Counted from the first letter of the stretch, positions 1-9,693 are shown. The stretch: 64,000 bases of DNA from Marinifilum caeruleilacunae (GCF_013141825.1 NZ_RZNH01000006.1:62001-126000); one strand, 5' to 3'. Numbers and translations: made by a program. The notes: generated by a model from the sequence alone, not told the origin.

Positions 1-119
1 ACAACTTGCGTGATTTGCTTGGAGCCGAGTGCCAAATTCGCTTCAAAAAAATTGAAACCGGAGGGCTCATCAGAACCGAAAAAGGAAAGTTTAACCTGGT
101 GGTATCGAAATTGAAATAG
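1..119 (+). CDS. C-terminal fragment of a PaaK/CapK-like adenylate-forming enzyme (5' end outside window)
   Basis: An open frame enters from the left edge (codons in frame with position 3) and ends at TAG 117-119, ten bases before the next gene. The tail includes a GKFNLVVSKLK ending, like the C-terminus of phenylacetate-CoA ligase/CapK-type adenylate-forming enzymes, where a GKFR-V-S lysine region closes the protein. Such CapK proteins are common in Bacteroidota exopolysaccharide clusters, which fits the following genes. Only 38 residues are visible, so the family call is an inference. Confidence 0.5.
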   Translation, partial: NLRDLLGAECQIRFKKIETGGLIRTEKGKFNLVVSKLK

Positions 120-128
120 CTGTATTGC

Positions 129-1229
129 ATGAGAAGTTCAAAAGAAAAAATATTGGTAGTTGGAGCTGGGCCACAAGCACTGTTTCTGGTTCGCGAGTTG
201 AGTCGTTTGCAATATCATGTAATTTTAATTGGGAGAAAAAACGAAATTGCCATGCACTCTAAATACGCCGAGAAAAAGGCAATTCGAAGCGAGGAACATT
301 TGGTATTGGAGCTTAATTCCCTGGCAAACACTTACCCCAAATTAAAAGCTCATGTTGCGAGTGGTTTCTATTTGGCTTTTCTGATGAACCATTTTCCAAG
401 GTTTTTTCAATTGTACCAGGTAATGCCAGGACATAAGGCCTCGATTGAGCAATTGATGTGCAAGGCAAAAACCTACCAACTGGCTAAGAATACCGATGTT
501 TTGTATCCGAAAAGTAGTTTACTGGCTGATGTGGAGAAGCTTAAAATGGTAAACCAGCTTTCTTACCCACAAATTGTAAAATGGGACAGGGACATATTTC
601 TGTACGAGAAACCAAAATTTAAAACCCGCCTGGTAGGCAATACGGCAGAAATGATTGATCTGCTTAAAGCATTGAACGATGAGGAGAAGAATTCACTCCT
701 AAGCCAGGATTTTTTAGGTGCCGATTTAAGAAACAATTTTTCTTACGGAGCCTATGTGGTCGATGGAAAGGTATGTTTGGATATCAGTGTAAACGAAGTA
801 AGACATTTCAGATCGGGAGTTTCATCGGTTGTAGAAGAGTACACCGGAAAGTACACCAAGGAGATACAAGAGCAGTCGCAAGCCATTTTGGCTCAAACTC
901 AATTTACCGGATTTCTTGATGTCGAATTCAAAATAAAAGATGGTAAACTGTACTTGTTGGAGGTCAATCCGCGACCATTTGGTTTCATAAAAATCATGAA
1001 AAAGAAATATCCCGAACTCATTCCATATGTAATGGGTCGAAAAGAAGTTGCTTACCGAAATCCAAAGCCTGTCAAGTGGATCAATGTATTACGCGATTTG
1101 GTTCTGATTATGAGAAAACCAAGCGAGGTTTTTCACATGCTTAAAGTCTTATTCGATTTTAATAAGCGAACATTCGATGTTTGGGACATTAGCGATCCGC
1201 TTCCATTTTTCTATCAAATGAAAAGATAA
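129..1229 (+). CDS. ATP-grasp carboxylate ligase-like protein of an exopolysaccharide cluster
   Basis: A 366-residue protein. The N-terminus (residues 8-24) is a Rossmann-like strand-glycine loop (ILVVGAGPQA), as in the preATP-grasp domain. The C-terminal half carries ATP-grasp hallmarks: a GVSSVVEEY stretch, an FLDVEFK strand and the Mg2+/ATP motif LLEVNPRP at residues 276-283. ATP-grasp enzymes join a carboxylate to an amine or thiol through an acyl-phosphate. In this setting it could attach an amino acid or acyl group to a glycan or its precursor; the substrate cannot be read from the sequence. It starts ten bases after the preceding stop and lies 22 bases before the next gene, so it is almost certainly co-transcribed. 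Confidence 0.75.
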   Translation: MRSSKEKILVVGAGPQALFLVRELSRLQYHVILIGRKNEIAMHSKYAEKKAIRSEEHLVLELNSLANTYPKLKAHVASGFYLAFLMNHFPRFFQLYQVMPGHKASIEQLMCKAKTYQLAKNTDVLYPKSSLLADVEKLKMVNQLSYPQIVKWDRDIFLYEKPKFKTRLVGNTAEMIDLLKALNDEEKNSLLSQDFLGADLRNNFSYGAYVVDGKVCLDISVNEVRHFRSGVSSVVEEYTGKYTKEIQEQSQAILAQTQFTGFLDVEFKIKDGKLYLLEVNPRPFGFIKIMKKKYPELIPYVMGRKEVAYRNPKPVKWINVLRDLVLIMRKPSEVFHMLKVLFDFNKRTFDVWDISDPLPFFYQMKR

Positions 1230-1251
1230 ATCCCTATAGAGTTTTTATATC

Positions 1252-2346
1252 ATGAAGCCATTGAATTTGTGTTTGAGTATTGACTATGAGCTGTTTGGTT
1301 CGGGAAGGGGAGATGTGTTTACCCATATCATTGAACCGACCAACAGAATGCTTGCCATCTGTTGTAAGAATGGAATTAAACTGAGCATTTTCTTCGAAAT
1401 TGTTGAGTATTGGAAACTAAAGGAAAACTATGAGTCCGGCGAGCGAATGGGTTACGATAAAAATCCGGCAGAGGCAATGGCTAAACAGATTCGCAAAGCA
1501 CATCAGATGGGGCATGATGTACAATTGCACCTGCATCCTCAATGGATAGATGCAAAGTATGAAAATGGAGAGTGGAAACTAAACATGAAATACTGGAGAT
1601 TACCAGAGGTTCCTGATCGGGCCAATGATGAAATTAGCATGGGATTGGGAGAGTTGATCAGAAAGGCGAAAGAAGATTTGGAAGCGATTCTTAAACCGGT
1701 TAACCCTGATTATACCTGTAATGTTTTGCGTGCTGGAGCTTACAATATCGATCCATCGGAACGACTTTTAAAGGTGTTAAAAGAGAATGGTTTTATTGCC
1801 GATACTTCGGTGTATTATGGAGGGAAAGCCGACAATAACTTATCGCGTTACGATTATACAAATATTAAAAATGATGTTCCTTACTGGTTTACAAATGGCT
1901 CTTTGCTTTCGGCCAGTAACAATCATATGGAGTTTTTAGAATTGCCGGTATTTGCAAAACAAATCCGAAGAATAAGAAAATACGATTTGATAAGAGTGCG
2001 ATCTGCACTAAAGAATAAAGCCAACTCTATCGAAAAATTTAAAAACAACAGTGTCAAAAAATCAAAGTGGGAAACTTTCAAATATTTACTGGATAAAGAG
2101 TCGATTACCTGGGATTTTTGCCTGTTCTCGAAATCGAAAATGAGAAAATTCTTAAAGGCGGCTTATCAGGCAAATAAAAGTTCAAATGTTTCCTTTCATC
2201 CTTTTGTATTGGTCGGACACCCAAAAGATTTTTATTACCCCGATGCCATTGATTACCTGGCAAGGAAAGCATCAGCTGGAAAATTAAAATTCTTCACAAT
2301 AAGCGAAGTCATATCTCAAATAAAAAAAACACACACGCAAAAATGA
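1252..2346 (+). CDS. Polysaccharide deacetylase-like (NodB-fold, CE4-related) protein
   Basis: A 364-residue cytoplasmic-looking protein with no signal peptide. An early acidic strand LCLSIDYE (D11, E13) and an HLH motif (H93, H95 in QLHLHPQW) match the metal-binding geometry of NodB/PuuE-type deacetylases. The usual DD pair is D-Y-E here, and the usual HSxxH is HLHPQ. A later GAYNIDPSERLLKVLKENGF segment resembles the RxPyG..n...l...Gf region of the fold. It likely acts on a lipid-linked or nucleotide sugar, or is a non-hydrolytic relative. The stop overlaps the next start (ATGA at 2343-2346), so translation is coupled to the toroid protein. Confidence 0.7.
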   Translation: MKPLNLCLSIDYELFGSGRGDVFTHIIEPTNRMLAICCKNGIKLSIFFEIVEYWKLKENYESGERMGYDKNPAEAMAKQIRKAHQMGHDVQLHLHPQWIDAKYENGEWKLNMKYWRLPEVPDRANDEISMGLGELIRKAKEDLEAILKPVNPDYTCNVLRAGAYNIDPSERLLKVLKENGFIADTSVYYGGKADNNLSRYDYTNIKNDVPYWFTNGSLLSASNNHMEFLELPVFAKQIRRIRKYDLIRVRSALKNKANSIEKFKNNSVKKSKWETFKYLLDKESITWDFCLFSKSKMRKFLKAAYQANKSSNVSFHPFVLVGHPKDFYYPDAIDYLARKASAGKLKFFTISEVISQIKKTHTQK

Positions 2347-3542
2347 TAGAACAAAGTCTCGAACAACTTCGGGAATATATAGAAGGCCAAGAGTACAAAG
2401 GCTGGGATCCATACGATGGATTAAATTCCAAACTTTTTCAATCGATTCCTTTTTTAAACAAGAGTCGATTAATGAGGTTGATATGGATACAAGCCTTTAA
2501 AAGAAATCCAATAAACTTCCGGGATCTTACAGGGATTAAAAAAGCTTATAATCCTAAAGGTCTTGGTTTATTTCTTAGTGGTTATTGTAAGCTTTATCAC
2601 ATTGATCGCACACAGGAGGTAAGATCCCGGATTCTTTTCTTAAGTAAAAAGATATTGGAACTGCAATCATCAGGATGGTCGGGTGCTTGCTGGGGCTACA
2701 ATTTCGATTGGCAGGCAAGGGCATTTTTCCAGCCTAAGGGTACACCATCGGTAGTGGTTACTTCCTATGTTGTAAATGCTTTATTGGATGCCTATGAAGT
2801 TTTGGGAGACAAGGAGTTGTTGCGGGTTGCAATCAGTTCAAAAGATTTTATTTTGAATGATTTACACAGAACCTACGATGGCAATGGCGACTTCTGCTTT
2901 TCCTATTCACCATTGGATCAGACTCGTGTATTTAACGCTTCCTTGCTAGGTAGTAAAACCCTGGCCAGAATCTATTCAATTACCAAAGAGGAGAGCTTGG
3001 CCGAAGAAGCGAAGCGATCGGTTCAATTTAGTGTAAATTATCAAAATGCGGATGGTTCGTGGGCTTATGGAACCCTTCCTTACCATCAGTGGATCGATAA
3101 TTTCCATACCGGATTTAATTTGGAAGCCATGGCTGATTACCAAAGGTATACCGGTGATGAGACTTTTAATAAAGCCATAGTAAAAGGATTAGAATATTAC
3201 CTGAATCATTTCTTTACCGACGAAGGAGTTCCAAAATATTACAACAATACCATTTATCCTGTAGACATACACTGTCCGGCCCAACTTCCCATTACACTGA
3301 GTAAGCTCAATGTATTTAGTCAGAATCTGGAACTAATGGAAAGGGTACTTGGCTGGACAATTTCAAACCTACAAAGTCCCGAAGGATATTTTTATTTCCA
3401 AGCGGGAAAAAGAATGAAAATCAAAATTCCATACATCCGTTGGGCACAAGCCTGGATGTTTTTGGCATTATCTACTCACATATCAGAAACAATAAAACTG
3501 AATACGACCAAAAATATTGATACTGCTTCGATTGTACTCTAA
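2343..3542 (+). CDS. Alpha/alpha-toroid (six-hairpin-like) protein of the exopolysaccharide cluster
   Basis: A 399-residue protein with no signal peptide. Repeating helical-hairpin segments rich in aromatic and glycine turns (GWSGACWGYNFDW, NADGSWAYGT, SPEGYFYFQ) and regular spacing indicate an alpha/alpha-toroid fold, as in six-hairpin glycosidases, epimerases and prenyltransferase-like proteins. No family catalytic residue can be assigned with confidence. Its four-base overlap with the deacetylase gene argues that both proteins act on the same glycan intermediate. Epimerase, lyase or hydrolase remain possible; I do not assign an activity. Confidence 0.6.
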   Translation: MIEQSLEQLREYIEGQEYKGWDPYDGLNSKLFQSIPFLNKSRLMRLIWIQAFKRNPINFRDLTGIKKAYNPKGLGLFLSGYCKLYHIDRTQEVRSRILFLSKKILELQSSGWSGACWGYNFDWQARAFFQPKGTPSVVVTSYVVNALLDAYEVLGDKELLRVAISSKDFILNDLHRTYDGNGDFCFSYSPLDQTRVFNASLLGSKTLARIYSITKEESLAEEAKRSVQFSVNYQNADGSWAYGTLPYHQWIDNFHTGFNLEAMADYQRYTGDETFNKAIVKGLEYYLNHFFTDEGVPKYYNNTIYPVDIHCPAQLPITLSKLNVFSQNLELMERVLGWTISNLQSPEGYFYFQAGKRMKIKIPYIRWAQAWMFLALSTHISETIKLNTTKNIDTASIVL

Positions 3543-3570
3543 CTGAATCAATCCAAAAAAATACCGGAAT

Positions 3571-4314
3571 ATGAGAAAACGAATTACAATAATGAATTCT
3601 CCGGTTGATGTTTTAACCATGCGTGAAACCATTGATTTAATCGATGATTCCATTCGCGAGAAAAGATCCATACAGCACATTGTGGTGAATGCTGCCAAAC
3701 TGGTAAATATGCAAGAAGACCAGGAGTTGTATCAATCGGTAGTGGAAAGTGACATTATAAATGCCGATGGAATGGCAGTAGTTTGGGCAGCAGGATTATT
3801 GGGAAAACCTTTACCTGAAAGAGTCGCAGGTGTCGATTTAATGCAGGAACTGGTAATTCTGGCTTCAGAAAAAAAATACAGGATATTTTTCTTCGGTGGT
3901 CGGGAAGAAGTGGTTTCCGAGGTCGTTAGAAAATACAAATCGGTATTTGGAGAGGAAATTATTGCCGGTTATCGAAACGGGTATTTTCAAAAAGAAGAAG
4001 AGTCGAAAATTGCAGAGCAAATTGCTGATTCGAAAGCTGATATTTTGTTTGTAGCCATTAGTTCTCCTACCAAGGAAATTTTTCTAAATACCTATAAAGA
4101 ACAGCTTAAAGTTCCATTTATAATGGGTGTTGGAGGATCATTTGATGTGGTAGCCGGTAAAGTAAGACGAGCACCCAAATGGATGCAAAAATCGGGACTT
4201 GAATGGTTTTATCGATTCTTGCAGGAACCCGGCAGAATGTGGAAAAGATACCTGGTTACCAATTCGAAATTTATCTATTACGTGCTGAAAGAGAGAATCA
4301 GAAGTATGATTTGA
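3571..4314 (+). CDS. WecG/TagA/CpsF-family (GT26) glycosyltransferase
   Basis: A 247-residue protein of typical family length. It contains the family signature around residues 61-90 (NADGMAVVWAAGLLGKPLPERVAGVDL; the family's catalytic Asp corresponds to D66), the GGREEV nucleotide-binding turn, and the C-terminal GVGGSFDVVAGKVRRAPKW and EWFYRFLQEPGRMWKRY motifs. These enzymes transfer the second sugar (ManNAcA, ManNAc or similar) from a UDP donor to an undecaprenyl-diphosphate-linked sugar at the inner membrane. It sits just before the gene for the priming transferase, as expected for the second step of repeat-unit assembly. Confidence 0.92.
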   Translation: MRKRITIMNSPVDVLTMRETIDLIDDSIREKRSIQHIVVNAAKLVNMQEDQELYQSVVESDIINADGMAVVWAAGLLGKPLPERVAGVDLMQELVILASEKKYRIFFFGGREEVVSEVVRKYKSVFGEEIIAGYRNGYFQKEEESKIAEQIADSKADILFVAISSPTKEIFLNTYKEQLKVPFIMGVGGSFDVVAGKVRRAPKWMQKSGLEWFYRFLQEPGRMWKRYLVTNSKFIYYVLKERIRSMI

Positions 4315-4391
4315 AGTTCATAACTAAAACAATATGATTTAGATCTTAAAACCGAAAATACAATTCACTTTAAAACCTTAATAAACCAACC

Positions 4392-5795
4392 ATGATTAAA
4401 GGACGAGAAAAAACTTTGGCCAGGATAAGCACCATTGTACAGGTGGCTTTATCCTTAGGCTGCTACTGGCTTGTTGCCTGGGCAACAAACAACTACTTGC
4501 GGCCTGTTGAAATTGCAGCTCACGATACCAATATCATTTACCTGATGATTATTGCAATTTGGTATACGATGATTAAAGAATTCAACCTGGGAAAAATGTT
4601 GAGAGTAAAAACTTACTCGGAACTCTTTGCTGAATATTTTGCCATGGTATTTTTAAGCTCTGGCTTACTATACCTGGGAAGCCTGTTCCTAACCGATACA
4701 GTTCCTTTCCTCATTTTGGCACTATTCGCCTGTTTAAATATGACTCTGCTGTTTGGTTTCAGAATGATGAGTTATACCATTTTCAAAAAAATAAGGGGAA
4801 AAGGATACAATACGCGCAATGTTTTAATTGTTGCCGATGATGAATCGTACCTGCATTTTATTGACCGGATGTTGTTTATTCGCGACTGGGGCTACAGGGT
4901 ATGGGCCATTATGTCGGATGGGAAACACATCAAAAACAAGTACGATTCGCATGTAAGAGTACTGCATGAGCATTTTCAGTTGAATGAAATTATTGATGCC
5001 AATGTAGTTGATGAGGTGATTTACTGCAAAGGTAAATTCAATAACGATGAGGTGCGTGCACTGATTTATGCTTGTTCGGAAGTTGGTGTAACCTTTAGGG
5101 TGTATTCCGAATTGTTAAGCGTAGTAAGCATGCGTTCTCACCTCACTTATTTTAAGGAGCTTCCTTTTCTTACTTTTGCAAACAATACCAAGAACTACTT
5201 TGCTTTAAAGGTGAAGGAGATCCTGGATTTCGTATTCTCTTTCCTTATCGTTGTACTGATATCTCCTGTATTAATTGGAATAGCTATTGCCATTAAAATT
5301 GAGGATGGTGGTTCAATTTTCTTTAAGCAGGAAAGAGTAGGATTAAATGGAAGACTGTTTAAATGTCTGAAATTTAGAACTATGGTTGAGAATGCAGAAG
5401 CCCTTCGCGTGAAACTCGAAAACCTGAACGAACAATCGGGACCTGTTTTCAAAATTAAAAATGATCCGAGGGTAACTCGTGTAGGACGATTTCTAAGAAA
5501 AACATCACTCGATGAATTGCCTCAATTCTTTAATGTTTTAAAAGGTGAAATGTCCATTGTAGGTCCACGTCCGCCAATTCCATCAGAAGTGCAACAATAC
5601 CAGCGCTGGCAGCGTCGTCGTTTAAGCATGAAACCCGGTATTACATGTATCTGGCAAGTGTCGGGTCGAAACAATATTCCATTCGACGAGTGGATGAGAT
5701 TGGACATGATGTACATCGATACATGGTCCTTAAAATTAGATCTCATGTTATTCATCAGCACCATTAAGGTAGTGCTTACCGGAGATGGACAGTAA
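4392..5795 (+). CDS. Exopolysaccharide initiating phosphoglycosyltransferase (WcaJ/WbaP type)
   Basis: A 467-residue membrane protein. Four hydrophobic segments fill the first ~125 residues, followed by a soluble CoA-binding-like domain, one further membrane segment near residue 275 (ILDFVFSFLIVVLISPVLIG), and a C-terminal bacterial sugar-transferase domain with KFRTM (327-331), DELPQ (374-378) and GPRPP (391-395). It moves a hexose-1-phosphate from a UDP-sugar to undecaprenyl phosphate, the first committed step of repeat-unit synthesis. WcaJ (glucose) and WbaP (galactose) cannot be separated by eye. Confidence 0.93.
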   Translation: MIKGREKTLARISTIVQVALSLGCYWLVAWATNNYLRPVEIAAHDTNIIYLMIIAIWYTMIKEFNLGKMLRVKTYSELFAEYFAMVFLSSGLLYLGSLFLTDTVPFLILALFACLNMTLLFGFRMMSYTIFKKIRGKGYNTRNVLIVADDESYLHFIDRMLFIRDWGYRVWAIMSDGKHIKNKYDSHVRVLHEHFQLNEIIDANVVDEVIYCKGKFNNDEVRALIYACSEVGVTFRVYSELLSVVSMRSHLTYFKELPFLTFANNTKNYFALKVKEILDFVFSFLIVVLISPVLIGIAIAIKIEDGGSIFFKQERVGLNGRLFKCLKFRTMVENAEALRVKLENLNEQSGPVFKIKNDPRVTRVGRFLRKTSLDELPQFFNVLKGEMSIVGPRPPIPSEVQQYQRWQRRRLSMKPGITCIWQVSGRNNIPFDEWMRLDMMYIDTWSLKLDLMLFISTIKVVLTGDGQ

Positions 5796-5980
5796 GCCGT
5801 GAATAGTTATCAGTAAAAAAATAATATAAATCTCAGATGGCATGCAAACAAAACTTTGTATGTGTAATTGAGCAGCCATAAGAAGCATTCCTGGATGGAA
5901 GGTAATTGGCTGTATCGTAAAGAAATAAACCACTATTAATAATTACTCATTCATAATTATTAATTCAAAAAACCAAGACC

Positions 5981-6769
5981 ATGAAAAGAAAAATGATTAT
6001 CCTTATGAACCTTATTATAGTAATGGGGCTCATATCCTGTCGATCGAACCAGGATTTAGTTTATATGCAGGATGTTGATGCAGAGGTGTTAGCACCCGAA
6101 TTTGTGACAAAAGTACCTGAGTACCTGATCAAAACGAACGACAATTTGTATGTCAGTATCAAATCCATGAATCCTGAGATCAATCAGCTGTACAACCCTG
6201 CACAAAGCATAGGTCAGCAGGGAACTCAGAATCTTTACAGTCAGCTTCCCGATCAGTATTTGAATGGATACCAGGTAGATTCGAATGGAAATATTTCACT
6301 GCCAATAATTGGAAATGTTGGTGTTGCAGGATTAAGTCAGCGACAAGCACAGGATAAAGTGCAGGAACATGCCGACGAGTACCTGAAAGATGCCAGTGTG
6401 AAGGTGAAACTATTAAATTTTAGAGTCACAGTAATGGGAGAAGTAGCAACACCCGGTGTTTATTACAATTACAATAAAAGCCTGAGTATTTTAGAGGCAA
6501 TTAGTATGGCCAATGGAATTACCGATCACGCTAAAATTAATCGTGTATTGGTGGTGCGAACCACTGATAAGGAGAGCAAAACATATCGAATCGATCTGAC
6601 GAATAAGAACTTCTTAAAATCGGAAGCATTCTTTCTGCAGCCTAACGATGTTGTGTATGTTGAGCCCCATAAGATTAAAAATACAGACATGAACTCTAAT
6701 GTTTACAGCCTGTTGTTGTCAACCGTTTCAACAGCAGTTCTGATTACCAGTTTAATTATCTCCAATTAA
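5981..6769 (+). CDS. Wza-type polysaccharide export lipoprotein
   Basis: A 262-residue lipoprotein with a signal peptide ending in the lipobox LISC (C20). A polysaccharide-export domain (residues ~45-135, including GNISLPIIGNVGVAGL) is followed by an SLBB-like domain (VTVMGEVATPGVYYNYNKSLSILEAIS). A hydrophobic C-terminal helix (VYSLLLSTVSTAVLITSLII) probably crosses the outer membrane. It is shorter than E. coli Wza, as is usual for Bacteroidota homologues with one SLBB domain. It lies 12 bases before the Wzc-like gene, the standard export pair. The 185-base gap upstream holds no gene, only AT-rich DNA with an inverted repeat at 5938-5961. Confidence 0.92.
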   Translation: MKRKMIILMNLIIVMGLISCRSNQDLVYMQDVDAEVLAPEFVTKVPEYLIKTNDNLYVSIKSMNPEINQLYNPAQSIGQQGTQNLYSQLPDQYLNGYQVDSNGNISLPIIGNVGVAGLSQRQAQDKVQEHADEYLKDASVKVKLLNFRVTVMGEVATPGVYYNYNKSLSILEAISMANGITDHAKINRVLVVRTTDKESKTYRIDLTNKNFLKSEAFFLQPNDVVYVEPHKIKNTDMNSNVYSLLLSTVSTAVLITSLIISN

Positions 6770-6781
6770 GATAAAGTTGTT

Positions 6782-9160
6782 ATGAAATACGTAGATGAAG
6801 TAATGGACTATTTCGATAATAAGGATAGTCCTGATGTGAAGGATTTCCTCTACAGGATTTTATCAAAGTGGAAAATATTTGTAATCTGTGGAGGATTGGG
6901 AATTTGTCTTGCCTACCTGGTAAGTAAATATTCTACTCCTGTGTATATGATGAGAAGTAGTTTGCTGGTGCATGTCGATCCTGATGAGACAAGTGCCAAG
7001 CAGATGTTCGAAGGATATCAACTGCGCGACAAGGCCAACATCCAAAATCATGTTGAAATATTAAAATCCTTTACCATTAACCGAAAGGCAATGGAGGGCT
7101 TGGAATGGAACCAGTCGTGGTACAAAAAAACATTGTTTGTAGATAAGGGATTGTATCGAAACGAGCCCTTTGAGGTGATTCAACATGATGGAACAAACCT
7201 TACAGGAATTCCTGTTTTTATTAGGCAGATCGATAGTCACACCTATAAAATTAAGGTAGACGGAGAAACTGAATTTAATGGGGAGGAAGTAAAAATAAAT
7301 TTCGAGAAAGAAGGATTTTTTAACCAGGCTTTTAAGAACAAATATTTCAATTTTACCCTTAAAACCAAGCAGGCAAAAGTCAATCAGGAAGCCAATTTCT
7401 ATTTTGTTTTCAACGATTTGGATAAGCTCACGCTTAAATATATGGAGAGCATGGTAATTACGGTTGCCGAAAAAAAGGCGGAATTAATTCATTTGAGAAT
7501 TGATGATTCAGAACCTGCCCGTGGTGTTGATTTTCTGAATGAACTGAACTGGGAATACCTTCAATTCAGGTTGATAGAAAAGAATAAAAAATCGGAAAAT
7601 ACAGTTCGATTTATCGACTCCCGCCTGGAAGGAATCGTAGACTCGCTGCAATTGGCAGGACAGAGTTTTACCAATTTCAGATCGCGAAACCGAATTGTAG
7701 ACCTGGGGCAGGAAGCCAGTGTGGTTGTAGCCAAAATGGAAGAATTGGAAAGTCAGCTTTCGCAGGCCGAAATATCATTGGAATATTATAAAAATCTTCT
7801 TAAAAACCTTGATGATGCAAACCAGATGAAACAGGTTGTTGCACCTTCGGTAGCGGGAATTACCGATCCAACTTTAGATGCTTTGGTAACAAAACTTACC
7901 GATTTGTATGGAAAACGCGAGGTGCTTTCCTATAGTGTGCAGGCTAAGAATCCAAGTTTGGTGATTCTGAACAAGGAAATCGATGTGATTCGACAAAGTT
8001 TAGACGAAAACCTGAAATCAATGGTGGCCAATTCGCAAATAGAGGTTGCCAGTTTAAGTGAGCGAATGACGAAGGTGCGCGATCAGTTGGCTCGTATGCC
8101 AAAAAATGAACAGAAGTTCAACAATATGAAACGCAACTTCGACTTGAATAATGAGCTGTACACCTTCCTGCTAAAGAAAAGGGCCGAGGCAGCCATTGCA
8201 AAAGCATCCAACGTATCTGATGCTCAAATTATCGATCCGGCAAGGTTGGCTACCATCATAAAAATTAAACCAAAATTGGCGATTAACTTGCTCATTGGGA
8301 TGCTTTTGGGTTTGGGGTTTCCGTTCTTAATCATTATTCTCCAGGAATTTTTCAACGATAATATTCAAAGCAGGGAAGAGCTGGTAAAGAAAACCAAATT
8401 GCCAATTTTGGGTACCATTGCTCACAACAGGTATGCAAACAATTTGCCTGTTTTCCATCAACCAAGATCTGCCATATCGGAATCCTTCAGATCTTTGCGT
8501 ACCAATCTAAATTATGTTTTGCCCGACCAGCAAACCAGAATAATTGGTGTTCACTCTACAATTCCGGCCGAAGGAAAGTCGTTCGCAACAGTAAACCTGG
8601 CCAGTATTGTAGCCATGAACAACAAAAAAGTATTGCTAATTGGGGCAGATATGAGGAAGCCTAAAATCGAGAAAATGTTCGATTTGGAAAACAAGGTTGG
8701 CTTAAGTACCTATTTAATTCGATACAACAAATGGCAGGAAGTGGTACAGAATACGCACATCAAAAATTTGTATTGCGTAACCTCAGGACCTGTGCCTCCA
8801 AACCCAGCTGAACTGCTCGAAAACGGAAGACTCGAAATGTTTTTGAATGCCATAAGAGGCAAGTTCGATTACGTTTTTATCGATAATGCGCCAATATCTA
8901 TGGTAACAGACGGTTTCATTACCGGGAAACTGGCCGATGCCAACTTGTTTGTCCTCCGACAAGGCTATAGTCATAAGGAGCAAATTAACTTTGTAAATCA
9001 GATTGCCGAGCGGGGAACCTTACACAATGTATCGCTGGTATTGAATGATGTAAATACAAATGGAACATACAGCAATTATGCCAATGGCGATGGTTATTAC
9101 TACGAGGAACCAACACCGGGAATTGTCCGACGCCTTTGGGAAAAGGTCAGCAACAATTAA
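6782..9160 (+). CDS. Wzc-type chain-length determinant / tyrosine autokinase
   Basis: A 792-residue inner-membrane protein. A Wzz-type domain begins with a TM helix near residues 36-52; a long periplasmic coiled-coil region (about 265-470) follows, then a second TM helix near 505-525 and a BY-kinase domain. The kinase shows Walker A STIPAEGKSF (592-601, K599), Walker A' VLLIGADMRKP (617-627) and Walker B YVFIDNAP (697-704). The C-terminal tyrosine cluster (Y763, Y766, Y772-774) is the expected autophosphorylation tail. It controls polymer length and couples polymerisation to export through the neighbouring Wza-like lipoprotein. It is the last gene of the cluster before a strong terminator. 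Confidence 0.95.
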   Translation: MKYVDEVMDYFDNKDSPDVKDFLYRILSKWKIFVICGGLGICLAYLVSKYSTPVYMMRSSLLVHVDPDETSAKQMFEGYQLRDKANIQNHVEILKSFTINRKAMEGLEWNQSWYKKTLFVDKGLYRNEPFEVIQHDGTNLTGIPVFIRQIDSHTYKIKVDGETEFNGEEVKINFEKEGFFNQAFKNKYFNFTLKTKQAKVNQEANFYFVFNDLDKLTLKYMESMVITVAEKKAELIHLRIDDSEPARGVDFLNELNWEYLQFRLIEKNKKSENTVRFIDSRLEGIVDSLQLAGQSFTNFRSRNRIVDLGQEASVVVAKMEELESQLSQAEISLEYYKNLLKNLDDANQMKQVVAPSVAGITDPTLDALVTKLTDLYGKREVLSYSVQAKNPSLVILNKEIDVIRQSLDENLKSMVANSQIEVASLSERMTKVRDQLARMPKNEQKFNNMKRNFDLNNELYTFLLKKRAEAAIAKASNVSDAQIIDPARLATIIKIKPKLAINLLIGMLLGLGFPFLIIILQEFFNDNIQSREELVKKTKLPILGTIAHNRYANNLPVFHQPRSAISESFRSLRTNLNYVLPDQQTRIIGVHSTIPAEGKSFATVNLASIVAMNNKKVLLIGADMRKPKIEKMFDLENKVGLSTYLIRYNKWQEVVQNTHIKNLYCVTSGPVPPNPAELLENGRLEMFLNAIRGKFDYVFIDNAPISMVTDGFITGKLADANLFVLRQGYSHKEQINFVNQIAERGTLHNVSLVLNDVNTNGTYSNYANGDGYYYEEPTPGIVRRLWEKVSNN

Positions 9161-9170
9161 TAAAATATAA

Positions 9171-9197
9171 GGTTCGAATTCATTTCGAACCTTTTTT
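9171..9197 (+). terminator. Rho-independent terminator of the exopolysaccharide operon
   Basis: Perfect 8-bp stem GGTTCGAA / TTCGAACC (9171-9178 / 9184-9191), 5-base loop, then six T residues (9192-9197), starting 11 bases after the Wzc-like stop codon. Confidence 0.9.
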
Positions 9198-9273
9198 CTT
9201 AGCTCTAAGCCTAGAAAGATTAGATTATTTCTATAAATTTAAAGGAAGTATAACTCCCATAACTTCTTGATTC

Positions 9274-9684
9274 ATGATTATTGCAGTTGATTTTGATGGA
9301 ACGATAGTTCAACATAAATATCCACAAATTGGTGCCGAAATTCCCTTTGCCATAGAGAGTTTAATCGAATTGCAAAAGGAAGGACACCAGTTAATTTTAT
9401 GGACCTATCGTACTGGCGATTTGTTGGATGAGGCAGTTGAGTATTGTGAAAGTAGAGGTTTGGTTTTTTATGCTGTAAATAAAAACTACCCCGAAGAAGA
9501 GTTCGACGAAACTGTAAGTCGAAAAGTGTATGCCGACTTGTATATCGATGACAGAAACATAGGTGGTTTGCGCGATTGGGGACATATTTACCAGATGATT
9601 TCTACCAAGGAAGATGAATATCCTCCCGAGAGAAAAACTAAAAATTCATTCTCTCGTTTTCTCGATAATTTATTTGGTGAGTAA
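9274..9684 (+). CDS. Small HAD-superfamily hydrolase-like protein
   Basis: A 136-residue cytoplasmic protein. The HAD motif I is VDFDGTI (D6 and D8), followed by LILWTYRTGD (motif II-like) and DLYIDDRNIGG (acidic motif IV). The length suits the minimal HAD core found in short Bacteroidota hydrolases of the BT0820 type. It probably acts on a small phosphorylated substrate that cannot be specified. It stands alone between the exopolysaccharide terminator and a repeat region. Confidence 0.75.
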   Translation: MIIAVDFDGTIVQHKYPQIGAEIPFAIESLIELQKEGHQLILWTYRTGDLLDEAVEYCESRGLVFYAVNKNYPEEEFDETVSRKVYADLYIDDRNIGGLRDWGHIYQMISTKEDEYPPERKTKNSFSRFLDNLFGE

Positions 9685-9693
9685 TGCTTATAC

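Noticed and set aside
129-9160. Possible capsule/LPS cluster with flippase and polymerase
   Set aside because: No Wzx- or Wzy-like multi-spanning protein is present in the window; such genes may lie to the left, so only export and priming functions were called.
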